A stretch of DNA of 64,000 nt, taken from assembly GCF_910592395.1 (NCBI RefSeq), contig NC_088309.1, forward strand, positions 11,713,599 through 11,777,598, read 5' to 3'. Both the position numbers and the translations under genes were made by a program. Shown piece after piece: positions 22,160 through 32,693 of the stretch. This DNA is from Lineus longissimus (lineage: Eukaryota > Nemertea > Pilidiophora > Heteronemertea > Lineidae). The notes beneath the pieces were generated by a model that saw only the letters and a program-made list of their open reading frames with translations, did not search any database and had not been told where the DNA came from. Numbering within the stretch: the first letter of the stretch is position 1; each line of letters begins with the position of its first letter.

Positions 22160-22583
22160 CATCATGACATGCAGACTCAAATCCACCAGTGATGCCTCTG
22201 AATGCTGCATCTTTTTCAAATGTTTCTATTAATCTCTGCAGTGTATGGTCGGCCTGTGGCATCTTTCCCCCTCCGCCAGTCCCTCTCTGGTGTTTTTGCT
22301 GCAGGGAATGGATCTCTTTCGCCTTTGAAAGCTGCTAGTTCCATTTTTCCCTGCAGTTATCCCCGGTTCTTGTGGCCACTCCCAAGGAACTAACCATTAG
22401 GGCAATTTCATCCCATTTGTTTTTTTTCATTTTGTTTGTCACATCTGACGAAAACTTGGATCGCAAGATCCCAAGTTCATTTATCACAACATCAACTAAA
22501 ACTTGGGTCTCTGAGTGTGAAAAATTTGGTTTTCTCTCCCTTTTTTGCTTTTGAGATGAATGATTCTCACTGGGGGCAGCCAT
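22160..22583 (-). pseudogene. Myb/SANT-like Harbinger accessory protein
   Basis: Starts MAAPSENHSSQKQKRERKPN. The Myb-like trihelix includes FSHSETQVLVDVVINELGIL, KMKKNKWDEIALMVSSLG and TGDNCREKW. A TAG follows immediately; the same frame then continues with QLSKAKEIHSLQQ, HTLQRLIETFEKD and GITGGFESA, which match the second Harbinger's protein. In this superfamily the Myb-like protein binds the element and helps import the transposase. The single stop suggests a dead or polymorphic copy. Confidence 0.75.
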
Positions 22584-22809
22584 CTTGCATGTCTTGCTTT
22601 CGATAGGAGGACCAAATGCAGTATGGGAAATGTCCCAACTAACATTGATTTACTTAAAAGTAGCGTTAGTCAACATTGGCCTAACATTGATTGGTGCAAC
22701 TCAATTTTAGCGTTATGTTAGCTAACGCTAAGTTAAGGACTTTAACATTAAAAGATAAACTAACATACTTTTATCACCATAACTTTTGTGCAACCGGCCC
22801 CAGATGTCA

Positions 22810-23100
22810 AACTCGCACAGTGACGAAATTGAAATTAAATTTCAGGCACTGGAATTGACCACTTGCCGCCATCTTGGATGTCGGGGTCTAAGTGGTGATG
22901 TGGTAGCCTCATTGGGATTGCAATCAGAAAATTCTTTCCTTTTCTCTATCCGCGGAACTGCTTTTCAAGATAATGGTAACTACCCAGTGCAAGAGGCGTT
23001 GTGCGTCAGCGCCGCTAGTGTCTATAGATCGATGCGCTTGATTGGGAACAACGTTTACGAAGACTTCGCGTCACGTCACGTTACACTAATGTAAAAATGC
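22810..23100. other. Outer inverted flank of the minisatellite element
   Basis: CGCTTGATTGGGAACAACGT (about 23035) is mirrored by ACGTTGTTCCCAATCAAGTG near 25055. An outer inverted repeat therefore encloses the array pair below. Confidence 0.5.
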
Positions 23101-23113
23101 ATGGTGACGTGAC

Positions 23114-23374
23114 GGTTTATGCCACATTCGCCTAATCCTTTTTCGCCTAATTCCACTTTCGCCGAAAAAATTCCACATTCGCCTATTCCACTTTCGCCTA
23201 ATCCACATTCGCCTATTCCTTTTTTGCCTAATCCACATTTGCCTGATTCCATTTTCGCCTAATTCCTTTCTCGCCTATTCCTTTTTTCGCCTAATTCCAC
23301 TTTCGCCTAGTTCCACATTCGCCTATTCCTTTTTCGCCTTATTCCTTTTTCGCCTAATTCCATATTCGCTTAAC
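23114..23374 (+). repeat. Minisatellite of TTCGCCTAATTCC-type units, left arm
   Basis: About twenty irregular units of 12-14 bp are built on TTCGCCTAATTCCA. The right arm (24091-24238) is the inverted counterpart. Confidence 0.8.
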
Positions 23375-24090
23375 AGGTACCACCCCTATCACTTGGACCC
23401 TTCCAGTCAGAGGGGTTAAGATTCCTGTGCCAGGTGATAGGGTTGGGGGAGGGATTTTGAGCTATACGGTAGACTCTTTTTTTTTAAATCACCGGCTCAT
23501 TATTTTCATAATCGAGTCCCAAGGTATAGACTATGGAGAGTAGAATTTTTAAGTGATGCGGGGGATCTCTGAATATCAGGTCCTGTTACTAAGAGGTTGA
23601 CCTAACTTGAGGGGGGGGGGGGTTAGTGATTGGGGCTCGGAGGGTTTATTGCTAGTAACTGATGCTTTTCAACCCAGAAAAAAGAAGTGTGCGCATCAAT
23701 GTACAATTCATAATCTTTTTGACATCAAGTCAAATCAAGATATATGATCGATTCCATCTCAGTTTGTTTAGACAGGTAAAAGCATCAGCACAAATTATGT
23801 AAGACAAAAAAATAATTTATGATTCATCATTTATTCAAAGGGGTGGAAAAGCTGTCAACCCAAGCTAAGACCACTTAACTTGAGTGATGGCCTTTGGAAA
23901 AGGAAATGGTCCATTTTATGGATAACCCAAGCTAAGATCACTGAACCAAGGAAATGGCTTTTTGAAAAGGAATGGTCCATATTATGAGTAAGAATATTCC
24001 ATAACCCAAGCTAAGATCACTGACCATAAGAGATGGCATTTTGGAATGACCCATTTTATGTGCCACAGGGGGTTAGGTATATGCCAAAAT
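23375..24090. other. Spacer between the inverted minisatellite arms
   Basis: Non-coding. It holds imperfect repeats around CCAAGCTAAGATCACTGA (about 23860-24035) and a G run near 23610. No gene is seen. Confidence 0.5.
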
Positions 24091-24238
24091 TAGGCGAATA
24101 TGGAATAGGCGAGAAAGGAATTAGGCGAAAATGGAATTAGGCGAAAGGGGAATTAGGCGAATGTGGATTAGGCGAAAAGGAATTAGGCGAAAAAGGAATT
24201 AGGCGAAAGTGGAATTAGGCGAATATGGATTAGGTGAA
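24091..24238 (-). repeat. Minisatellite, right arm
   Basis: Units of GGAATTAGGCGAAAA, the reverse complement of those at 23114-23374. A final unit, TTTAGGCGAATGTG, recurs at about 25003, beyond the nested Harbinger fragment, so that fragment probably inserted into this arm. Confidence 0.8.
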
Positions 24239-24242
24239 AAAG

Positions 24243-25003
24243 GCCTGTGTACACTAGTAAAATATTAGCAACATTTTTACAACATTTCCAGTTGCAACAA
24301 ATGTTGCAAAAATGTTGCGTAGTGTGTACAGAGCAAAACGCGTCTTACAACATGTTGTAAAATTGTTGTAAAATTGTTGCAAATTAAATGCAATGCAATT
24401 CTTTGTTGCATGTTGTAAAAATGTTGCAAACTCTTCAGCCAATCAGAAATAGGATTTGCGTCATGTGATCTACCTGAGGTCATGTGACTTGAACAAGCGG
24501 CTGGTATAGCAACTCTCAAGTGAGTGTCTTGCTTCGTAATGGGTGATGAAACCTTTTCAAGCAGTTTCATCCATTCGCAGGAAGTTTTTGTATGATGGCT
24601 TGTCAGTCAGCCGCAGCTCCTTTAACAGGCAGCGATATGCCCCATGGTCCACCCTCATTTTAATCAAGGGCCTGGTCCATACTCTCTTTGGTTTATTTCG
24701 CCCCCTCTTCCGCCTCTCAACAATGACAGCTAAAATTGCTGCAGGAGCACTCAAAACACATCTTCTCTCCTTGGAATCATCCATTTTCCTTCCAAAATAC
24801 CTATTTCCCTTTGTTCCCACTAAAAAGTTTGCGACAATTTACCAACATGTTGTAAAAATGTTGCTAATTTGTTGCTATTTTCTTGCTAGTGTACACAGGG
24901 CCTTGAAGGGCTTGTTGCAAAATTGTTGTAAAAATGTTGGTAAAATGTTGGTAAAATGTTGGCAAAATGTTGCTATTATTTTACTGGTGTACACCCTGCT
25001 TTA
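24243..25003. mobile_element. Non-autonomous Harbinger derivative nested in the minisatellite element
   Basis: The ends contain inverted GTGTACACTAGTAAAATA and repeats of GTTGTAAAAATGTTG. Between them, on the minus strand (24820-24500), lies a transposase first-exon fragment of a different Harbinger family: RRKRGRNKPKRVWTRPL, MRVDHGAYRCLLKELRL, YKNFLRMDE, then after a frame slip near 24565 LLEKVSSPITKQDTHLR. The catalytic core is absent. Confidence 0.7.
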
Positions 25004-25388
25004 GGCGAATGTGCAAGACACCGACGTGACGACGATCAACACCACGTTATTTAAACGTTGTTCCCAATCAAGTGCATGGATCTATAGAGAGCGTGCATAA
25101 TTTGTTGTGGCGGAGACGGATTTTACGTGCTTTGTCCGTTGTGACTGACGGGGCGTCAGATCGGGCGGAGTACCGTTGCAGTGTGCTTTACGTCCTGGGG
25201 CGGGTTGTTCAAAGCAGTGTTAAATTTATCCACCGATAACACTTATCAGCCGATAAAACTCTCTTAACCCCCGATAGTTAAACCACCGATAAAAATGAGT
25301 TGTTCAAAACTAGTTTTAAGGACCCGATAGGTATCAGTGGATTTAACAGTGGATCTTCCCATAATGCAGCAGGGTTCCAGCATCCAAG

Positions 25389-27050
25389 ATGGCCAATTTA
25401 GCAGAAGAAATTTCATCTGCTCCTAGCAAAACCACCCAAAAAAGGAAAAGAAAGGCCAATTTCTCTGCAAACAAGGTCAACCTACTTGTTGAACTGACAG
25501 AGCGTAATGTCACTTTGCTATCATCTAAATAGCATTCCGCGAAGATGACGTCACTGCAGCTGCTGCCCTCTATTTCCCCATCGCTGAATTACAGGCAATG
25601 TCGGACAAAACGCGGTTTCGTAATGGATTCAGGCCTTCTAACTTGGGCAGTTAGATTCAATCTGGCACATGTCCGAGTGTTGGAAATACTACATAATTGT
25701 TCTGAATATTTCTCTCTCTGACTCTATGGTATCATTCATGCTAAAAACAATGCAGGGTCAAAGATAATTTACTTTGGAATAAGCTCAAATGCGTAGAAAT
25801 AAGTGTCGATGTCCGCCTGTCACGTGACTAAAACGTCATCAATATCTTATGCAAATGATCTTGTGAGCTATAAATAGTAACTTCGCGGCATGCTATTCAC
25901 GGACACGGTGACAAATCAGAAGAAGAAAAGTGTTTGGGTGAAGGTGGCAACTGCCCTGACAGCACAGGGAGTGGCAGTGAGAACTGCAGAAGAATGCAGA
26001 GACAAATGGCAGGCCCTGCAGAAGAATGCCAAAGGAAAAGCTGCCGCAGAAAGGAGAGGGATTTTGAAGACAGGAGGGGGTACAGCTCCACCACCTTTGG
26101 ATCCAGTGACAGAAATGATAGTAGCCGTTTAAAGCGAATGCCCAACCTGGAATGGCATTTCAGGGGGCTTGGAAAGCTCAACACCACCACCATCCGGATC
26201 CCAGTTCCAAACACCAAGTCCAACCCCATCAGTAGGCTTGATTCTCAAAGAATTGGCAGATGGAGGGAGAGCAACTACCAGCAACTGTTTCTTGATCCCA
26301 AGTATCAAGACCCAAGAAGGTACGTTTCTTAGATTATCACTTTTGTAGGCCTAAAAAAATTGATTTTGATCTGAAAAATTCGTCTGCTAAAAAACTGCCA
26401 CGCCCCCAAAATGGCCACCTTCGTGATGTGAGGCATGACAGAATTTTCACTTGAAAACCAGCATTGTACGTCTGAATTGTACTTTTAAAAACCACATACT
26501 CATTCTACAGTTAATGAACTATAGTTAAAATGCATTTTCACCTTGTTTCAATGAATCTATTCATGAACTGAGGCAGTTTTCTGGAGATTGCAATCATCAT
26601 GATTTCTTCTTTCACAATGCATTATGTACATGATGTACAGAACCCATAGGCAGTATACAGGGTACCAGTGTATAGGATGCTGTTTGTGAAATAATTAACT
26701 TAGAAAACAAATGTTTGTGTCCTTGGGCAGAGTAGAGACTTTGAAAAAAGGTGACACATGATGTTTGATATCCTTATGAAGGTATTTGTGATACTATTAC
26801 TAGCTATATACCAGTACTGATTATTATTATAAATTTCATTCCAGAAGATGAACTGCACCGCTTGACAGAAGAGGCTAGTGCTCCATGGTCATCTGATGAC
26901 GACGATGAAATTTATTCTACCCGTGAAATGGCACGTGATATTGAACGGAGGTGTGTCCATAGTATGGAGAAAGGGAAAGGAAGGGGGAAAAGCAGCCGTC
27001 CCAGCAAGCAAACAGCCAGTGCCGTGACTGCCACCAGTGACAGTACGATT
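25389..27050 (+). pseudogene. Myb/SANT-like Harbinger accessory gene, interrupted
   Basis: Exon 1 starts MANLAEEISSAPSKTTQKRK at 25389 and includes the Myb-like FSANKVNLLVEL and, after the MITE, VWVKVATALTAQGVAVRTAE and CRDKWQALQKNAK. It ends at a donor after 26319. A TAA occurs at about 26130 in the working frame, after which GISGGLESSTPPPSGSQF and LILKELADGG continue. Exon 2 begins at 26845 (TTCCAG acceptor) with EDELHRLTEEASAPWSS and a basic stretch, and is cut near 27050 by a LINE. The MITE at 25531-25894 splits exon 1. The gene is not functional as it stands. Confidence 0.75.
25531..25894. mobile_element. 364-bp MITE inserted in the Myb-like exon
   Basis: The ends AGCATTCCGCGAAG and CTTCGCGGCATGCT are inverted copies with one change. 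AT flanks both sides (25529-25530 and 25895-25896). Excluding the element and one AT, the protein frame runs straight through and aligns with the Myb-like protein of Harbinger-1, which independently fixes the boundaries. Confidence 0.8.
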
Positions 27051-29836
27051 GAGCAAGGCAACCAGCTCTACCAAAGTGGACAAGACAAGAGACATGCGAA
27101 TGGGACAGCCTTCCTGATCCACAAAGAAACAGCAGGCTCAGTGATGGAGTTCAGACCGATCTCGGACCGTGTCATCTACATCAGGCTGAGTGCCAAACCT
27201 TTTAACCTCTCAGTCATGCAGATCTATGCCCCAACGACGGATGCAACTGACGATCAGTTAAACAGCTTCTATGATGCAGTTACATCAACCTGGCAAGGAC
27301 TCCCGAGGCAGGATATCCATCTCCTTATGGGAGACTGGAACGCTAAGATTGGTCCAGATGCATACGATCAGTGGAAAGGCACGATTGGCAGACACGGACT
27401 GGGCGTCACCAACGACCGAGGTTTACGGCTTCTCGAATTTGCTCAATTCCATGAGCTAACGATTGTCAACACGTTCCAAGCAGGGAGGCAGAGTCGCAAG
27501 GCAACTTGGCACTCCCCCAATGGCAAAACCCACAACCTGATAGACTACATCATGGTGGATAACAGATTCCGCAGCAGTATCAACCTCGCCAAAACAAGGA
27601 CCTTCTCGGGGGCTGACATTGGCAGCGACCACGACCTAGTGATGACGGCGCTGACCCTCCGATTGAAAACATCGAGAAGAAGAAGAGTACGAGAGTGTGC
27701 TACGACCTCAACAAGCTCAAGGACAGCAACATCCTAGATCAGTTCCAAGTCGAGATTGGTGGCCGATTTGCCCCGCTGCTGACAATGCAGTTGGAACCCG
27801 AGGACTTCCAGCAACAAGTGGAAGAGAAATTGCGGGAGGCGGCCGAGAAGATCCCAGGGAAGAGACGTCAGAGGAAACAGAAAAGCTGGATAACAGACTC
27901 CATCCTCCAAAAGTGTGATGAGCGACGAAAACTGAAACAAACCAGGTTCAACTCACCCCAGGAGAGCGAGGCCTACCGAGCAATCAACAAGGAGGTAAAA
28001 AAAGAAGTAGGCAAGGCCAAGGAGACCTGGATCCAACAGAAATGTGACAGCATCGAGTCTAGTCTGAGGGCAAACAACACTAAAGTAGCGTACGACACGG
28101 TAAAAGAGCTCACCCAGCAGAAGTCGAGCCGGATAAGTTGCATTGAAGACGCCAATGGGACCCTACTCTCCGAGAAGCCAGCCATTGCAAAGAGATGGCA
28201 CGAGTACTGCTCCGAGCTGTATAACTATCAGATATCGGCTGAGCAAGAAGTCCTCCAAAAGCTGAAAGACCAGACAGCGGACCAGGTTGAAGAGGACCCT
28301 GATATCCTGGAGAGCGAAGTGGAGGCTGCCCTGAAGAGTCTCAAACATGGCAAGTCCCCAGGATTTGACAACATCCTCGCAGAACACCTCGCAAATGGAG
28401 GAGAGTCAGTGGTAAAAGCGTACACAAGAATCTGCAACCATGTGTTCAAGACAGGGAACTGGCCCAAGGACTGGACAACATCGATTGTTGTACCTCTGCC
28501 CAAGAAGGGGAACCTGCGGAAATGTAACAACTACAGGACCATAAGCTTGATAAGCCATCCAAGCAAGATTCTCCTGAAGGTCATCCTCAACCGGCTGCGA
28601 CCACAAGCAGAGGCCCTCCTATCTCAGGAGCAAGCCGGTTTCCGCAAAGGCAGGTCCACAACAGAGCAAATATTCAACCTCAGGGTGCTGTGTGAGAAGC
28701 ATAGGCAGCTTGGAAAACCAGTGTACCACAACTTCATCGACTACAAGAAATGCTTCGATCGTATCTGGCAGGAAGGTTTATGGGCAGTTCTGAGGAAGTA
28801 CAACATCAGCCCTGGTATTATCAAGTCCATAGAGGCACTGTACGCAACAGCGAGGAGCATGGTTCGAGTAGGAGAAGATTTCAGCGAGTGCTTCCCCACC
28901 TCGGTAGGAGCAAGGCAAGGTTGCCTCCTATCACCAACCCTGTGCAACATCTTCCTCGAGAACATTATGGCAGAGTCGCGCGTCGAACTGGAGTCACCTT
29001 TGACGATATCGGGTCGAACGATCAGCGATCTGAGGTTCGCCGATGACATCGATCTCCTACACGGCTCAGCAAGTGACCAAATCCACCACTCACAGAAGGT
29101 TGACAAAACCAGTGGCAGATATGGCATGGAAATTAGCCTAGAGAAGACAAAGACAATGGCATCCAGCGGAGGTGAACCGATTGACGTGTGCCTCAGAGAC
29201 TACCACCTGGAACAAGTGGCAGAGTTCATCTATCTAGGAGCCACACAAACAGAGGACGGTACGTCCGTCAAGGAGGTGAAGACACGCATAGCCAAAGCTG
29301 CAGCTGCCTTAGCCAGACTGAAGATAATTTGGCGCAACAGAAACATCGCAATGACGTCAAAACTCCACCTTCTAAGATCCTTGGTGATCTCAGTCTTCTT
29401 GTATGCGGCAGAATCCTGGACCATGAACAGCGAGATCGAGAAGCGGATCAACGTGTTTGAAATGAACTGTTACAGGAGACTGCTCGGCATACACTATACC
29501 ACCCACACCACCAACATCCGAGTAAGACTAAGAGAGCTGGTCATCCAGTACATCGGGCGCCATGATAGCCTCCTAACCATTGCCAAGAAGAGAAAGCTGA
29601 GGTGGTTCGGCCACGTCACCAGAGCCAAGGGAACGCTAGCCAATACCATCCTGCAGGGCACAGTAGAGGGGAACCGACGACGCGGCCGACCAAAGAGAAT
29701 TTGGATGGACGATGTGAAGGACTGGACCGGAAGGAAGACCAGTGACCTGATCCGCTTTGCGGAAGACAGAACCATATGGTCCCGAATCGTCGATAAAACA
29801 GGGTCGCCCCAATGGCCGCATGGCTGCGGGATATGA
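27050..29836 (+). CDS. RTE-like LINE: endonuclease and reverse transcriptase
   Basis: The first part (to ~27670) is an APE-type endonuclease lacking its start: HANGTAFLIHKE, LSVMQIYAPT, LLMGDWNAKIG, LIDYIMV and SDHDLVM. The second part (27695-29836, 713 codons) is the reverse transcriptase: IVVPLPKKGNLRKCNNYRTI, AGFRKGRSTTEQIFNLR, FIDYKKCFDRI, VGARQGCLLSPTLCNIF and catalytic LRFADDIDLL. The tail contains KLRWFGHVTRAK and RRRGRPKRIWMDDV. A one-base slip near 27670 separates the two parts. A (GAT)n tail at about 29833-29851 marks the 3' end. It sits in exon 2 of the Myb-like gene. Confidence 0.88.
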
Positions 29837-29878
29837 TGATGATGATGATGACACAGTCAATGAATTTATTCAGCCTAC

Positions 29879-30474
29879 CTTGGTGGTCACATATGCCCTG
29901 TGTATTGATGCTGTGGTACTGTTTTCTACAGACAAAGGCAGACTCATATGTTAGCCTCTGCTGTCCATCCTCATTCAAGTCTTTGTACCATTGTGGGGTA
30001 GAGGGGCCCTGAATCTTCACATATGTCCCGTCAACGCAGCCAATAACATTTGGAAATCCTGCCATTTCGTAAAACCCTGTGTGGATTCGGTTCCTCTCTT
30101 CAGCAGTTGTTGGCCATTTAATGAAAGTATCCTGCAAGGCAGCCAAGGCATCTGACACCTTCACGACAATTCGACTTGCGGTCCCTTTATCAAATCCTTG
30201 CAAATCGCCCACTATCTGAAGAAATGATCCTGATGCATAGAACCTCAAGGCCAGCATCACCTGCTGCTCTGCAGATAGGCTGTGTGATCTCTTGGTGGGA
30301 TGTTCTAAATCATGTCTTATTAGATCGGTTATGTATATGAATTATGATACTGTCTCTGCCAAACCTATATCTTTGCCTCAACCTGTTGTCATCAAATGCA
30401 TCTAAATCAGACTGTTTATGCCTGTACGTTCTTTGATTTCGGTGCAAATTTGGAATGAAACGGCCAGGGGCCAT
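29879..30474 (-). pseudogene. Harbinger-2 transposase, first exon
   Basis: Starts at 30474 (MAPGRFIPNLHRNQRTYRHK), then RLRQRYRFGRDS, a frame slip near 30330, and LALRFYASGSFLQIVGDLQG, DKGTASRIVVKVSDAL. The first catalytic D is in VIGCVDGTYVKI, and RKQYHSINTQGICDH ends at a donor (AAG|GTAGGC, 29877-29878). The exons carrying the second D and the E are missing; the LINE end lies immediately beyond. Loss of those exons probably accompanied or followed LINE insertion. Confidence 0.82.
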
Positions 30475-30625
30475 TGTGCTCACCATATACATCTTTTAGT
30501 AGGCAGGATCATGATTAGTTTAGAGGTGAATATGGTGAACACAATCAGGCATGAAGATTTTTTTTAGATGTGTATTGATGTCTAGTAATAAGACAGTACA
30601 GTATATACTAGTATTGGGCAATTCG

Positions 30626-31212
30626 CCTAACAGCAAATTGCAGACCATATCCCTGGTGAAAGTATTTTGTCATGTTGAGAAATTAGGTTTGCACCAGGAT
30701 ATAACCAGATAAATCAGAGGCAAATAACCCTGAATAACCAGCTGAATTAGGTTGTGACAGTAGGTGCATCATAAATACTAGAATTAGCGATGGTTCTGGG
30801 ACTGCAACAACTCAGCATATGGATGGTCAGAATCCAGCAGACAACAAGCAAATGTAATCTGAATCTCAACATCTTTCGTATCTTTTGATGAGTTTTCTGG
30901 TCGAGTGAGGGAAACCAGTTGGCCATCTGATATGGCTGGTGGGGATGAAAGCTCCCAATGTTGGGACGACCAATAATACATTGCGTCTCCACAGTATTTA
31001 TATTATAATACCTCCCTCCATGCACACATGGTTCTGCTGCCAATTTTTTCTTCAAATGATCTAGGTGTCAATCATGCACTTGTGGGTACTGGCACCACGT
31101 AGGTAACTTCTGATCTGATCTTAAGTGGCAGGTTTTTGGTGCTTTGTCCTGGTGCTCATTTTTAAGATGACAAACACTATCACCAGGGATATGGTCTGCA
31201 ATTGCTGTTAGG
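30626..31212. mobile_element. 587-bp inverted-repeat MITE
   Basis: CCTAACAGCAAATTGCAGAC (from 30626) is mirrored at the other end (to 31212), and the arms extend through CCATATCCCTGGTGA. No coding capacity. It lies upstream of the Harbinger-2 transposase. Confidence 0.7.
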
Positions 31213-32690
31213 AAAGTCACAACCTGGGGACAAAAAATAAATGTGATTTAGACTTCGCATTCCTTTGAAGTGTAGGTTGCAACATCCCAGGCCATTGATG
31301 CATGCATGGTCACAACATAGGGGCAACCGGGAATCATGGCAAGGATTTTTACAACCATTCTTTTGAGGTGTAGATTGTGATGTGAGGGAAGTGTCTTGAT
31401 CTCGACATAAAATTCCTTCGACATGGTGCAACAAACCAGTCCAGTAGATACATACATGGTCATAGCATACGGCATCGAGACAACCAGTATGCAAGGTTAC
31501 GGCCAGGCCCAAGGGGTATGACCGATCAGCACTAAGAGTAAAAACGTAAAATGCAATAATATCTTTTTAAACTAACTGCCACAGTAGGTTTATTTATTCA
31601 GTCTTTTTGAAGTAAAAGTATTACAGTGAAAAGAACGAAATACGGCTGGAATATTATACTGGTTTGTCTTCGGACGGCAAATTCAGCACTGCACCGATGT
31701 CAAGGTTAAGACGGTTATACGACTTTGCCTCATCAGCTCCTCGTGGTCAAGGCTCCTATATCCGTGACTGATGCGGTCGCAGAACAGAACAGATGCTGAT
31801 CATCCCCGTCACTGCGTCAGGCTGTAAAACAGAGCGAGGAAATATTTTAACTTCACCAGAAGTTTTATCATTCATTATTCAGACCAACAGACACTGACTA
31901 CCTGCTAATAGTCTATGAATTTCATTGTCATAATTCAGAACAAACACTTATCACCTTTGCTGACAATATTTTCAGAAGGTGTGTACATTCGTGTGTCCAT
32001 TTACACTGCACGTGTATACGTGCTTTACTGTACATTTCTACAGGAGTGAGCAGGATGTACAGAAAAACGATATCCAAAACTGTTGCTTTCAGCACTCGCG
32101 ACACGTTAAGCGAGGTTTTAGCAATTATTTTCAGTGAAGGTATATCTCATGTGTAGAGTCTGGGTGATTTTGAGACATTCTTAGGTGTTTAAGGCGCACA
32201 GTTTGATGAAACTTGCCCGAATTCGTAATTTTTTTGATGAATGTATATCCGCCATTGCGGGGATCTGGAAACTTTCGGATGACAAGTTTGCCTCAAAAGA
32301 TGGACGTGCTCCCTATAATCACCCAAACTAACAGCGAATATATATTCCTATGATCCTTTTCTTGACCTCTGATGAGTTAATTTTGTCTGATGCAGTGTTT
32401 CAACACAAATTTGAGGGCGATTACAATCACGAAAAAATCACACTCACCCAGTCTAGAATGCGCAGACGAAATGTCTGTTGGCTCTTCCATGTAGCGGGTA
32501 TCCTCCCACCTGTTCAGGTCGGGACAGATCAACGTTGAGCAACTTGCCTAATCGGTAAAAACGCGGGAGGCAGTGTTATTACCGGAACGGTTCAGAACCG
32601 GCGATTTTCATCAAAAATCACCCGAAAACTAAAAAAGTAAGCAACGGCTGCAAAAATAAAGTACACGTTGTTCGTTAGCAGGTTATGAAA
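31213..32690. other. Interior of Harbinger-2, no gene recognised
   Basis: An imperfect duplication around 31255-31500 encodes, on the minus strand, two cysteine-containing stretches (CYDHVCIYWTGLLHH and CCDHACINGLGCCNLHF). This looks like a degenerate tandem repeat rather than a gene. The rest shows nothing. Confidence 0.4.
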
Positions 32691-32693
32691 CGT

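Larger units (their letters stand above)
21140..22801. mobile_element. PIF/Harbinger element 1 (two-gene layout)
   Basis: A transposase exon (+) and a Myb-like gene (-) point toward each other. The right end reads CTTTTGTGCAACCGGCCCC (to 22801), a style typical of Harbinger termini. The sequence GTTAGTTTATCTT occurs inverted near both ends (about 21172 and 22752). The outermost ~20 bp of the left end could not be matched, so the left boundary is approximate and may be truncated. Confidence 0.65.

Noticed and set aside
23114-24238. Possible CRISPR-like array from regularly repeated TTCGCC units
   Set aside because: Unit length is irregular, spacers are only a few bases and the context is eukaryotic; it is a minisatellite.
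31180-31512. Cysteine-rich minus frame as a small secreted protein
   Set aside because: The cysteine pattern comes from an imperfect DNA duplication, and there is no signal peptide or splice context.
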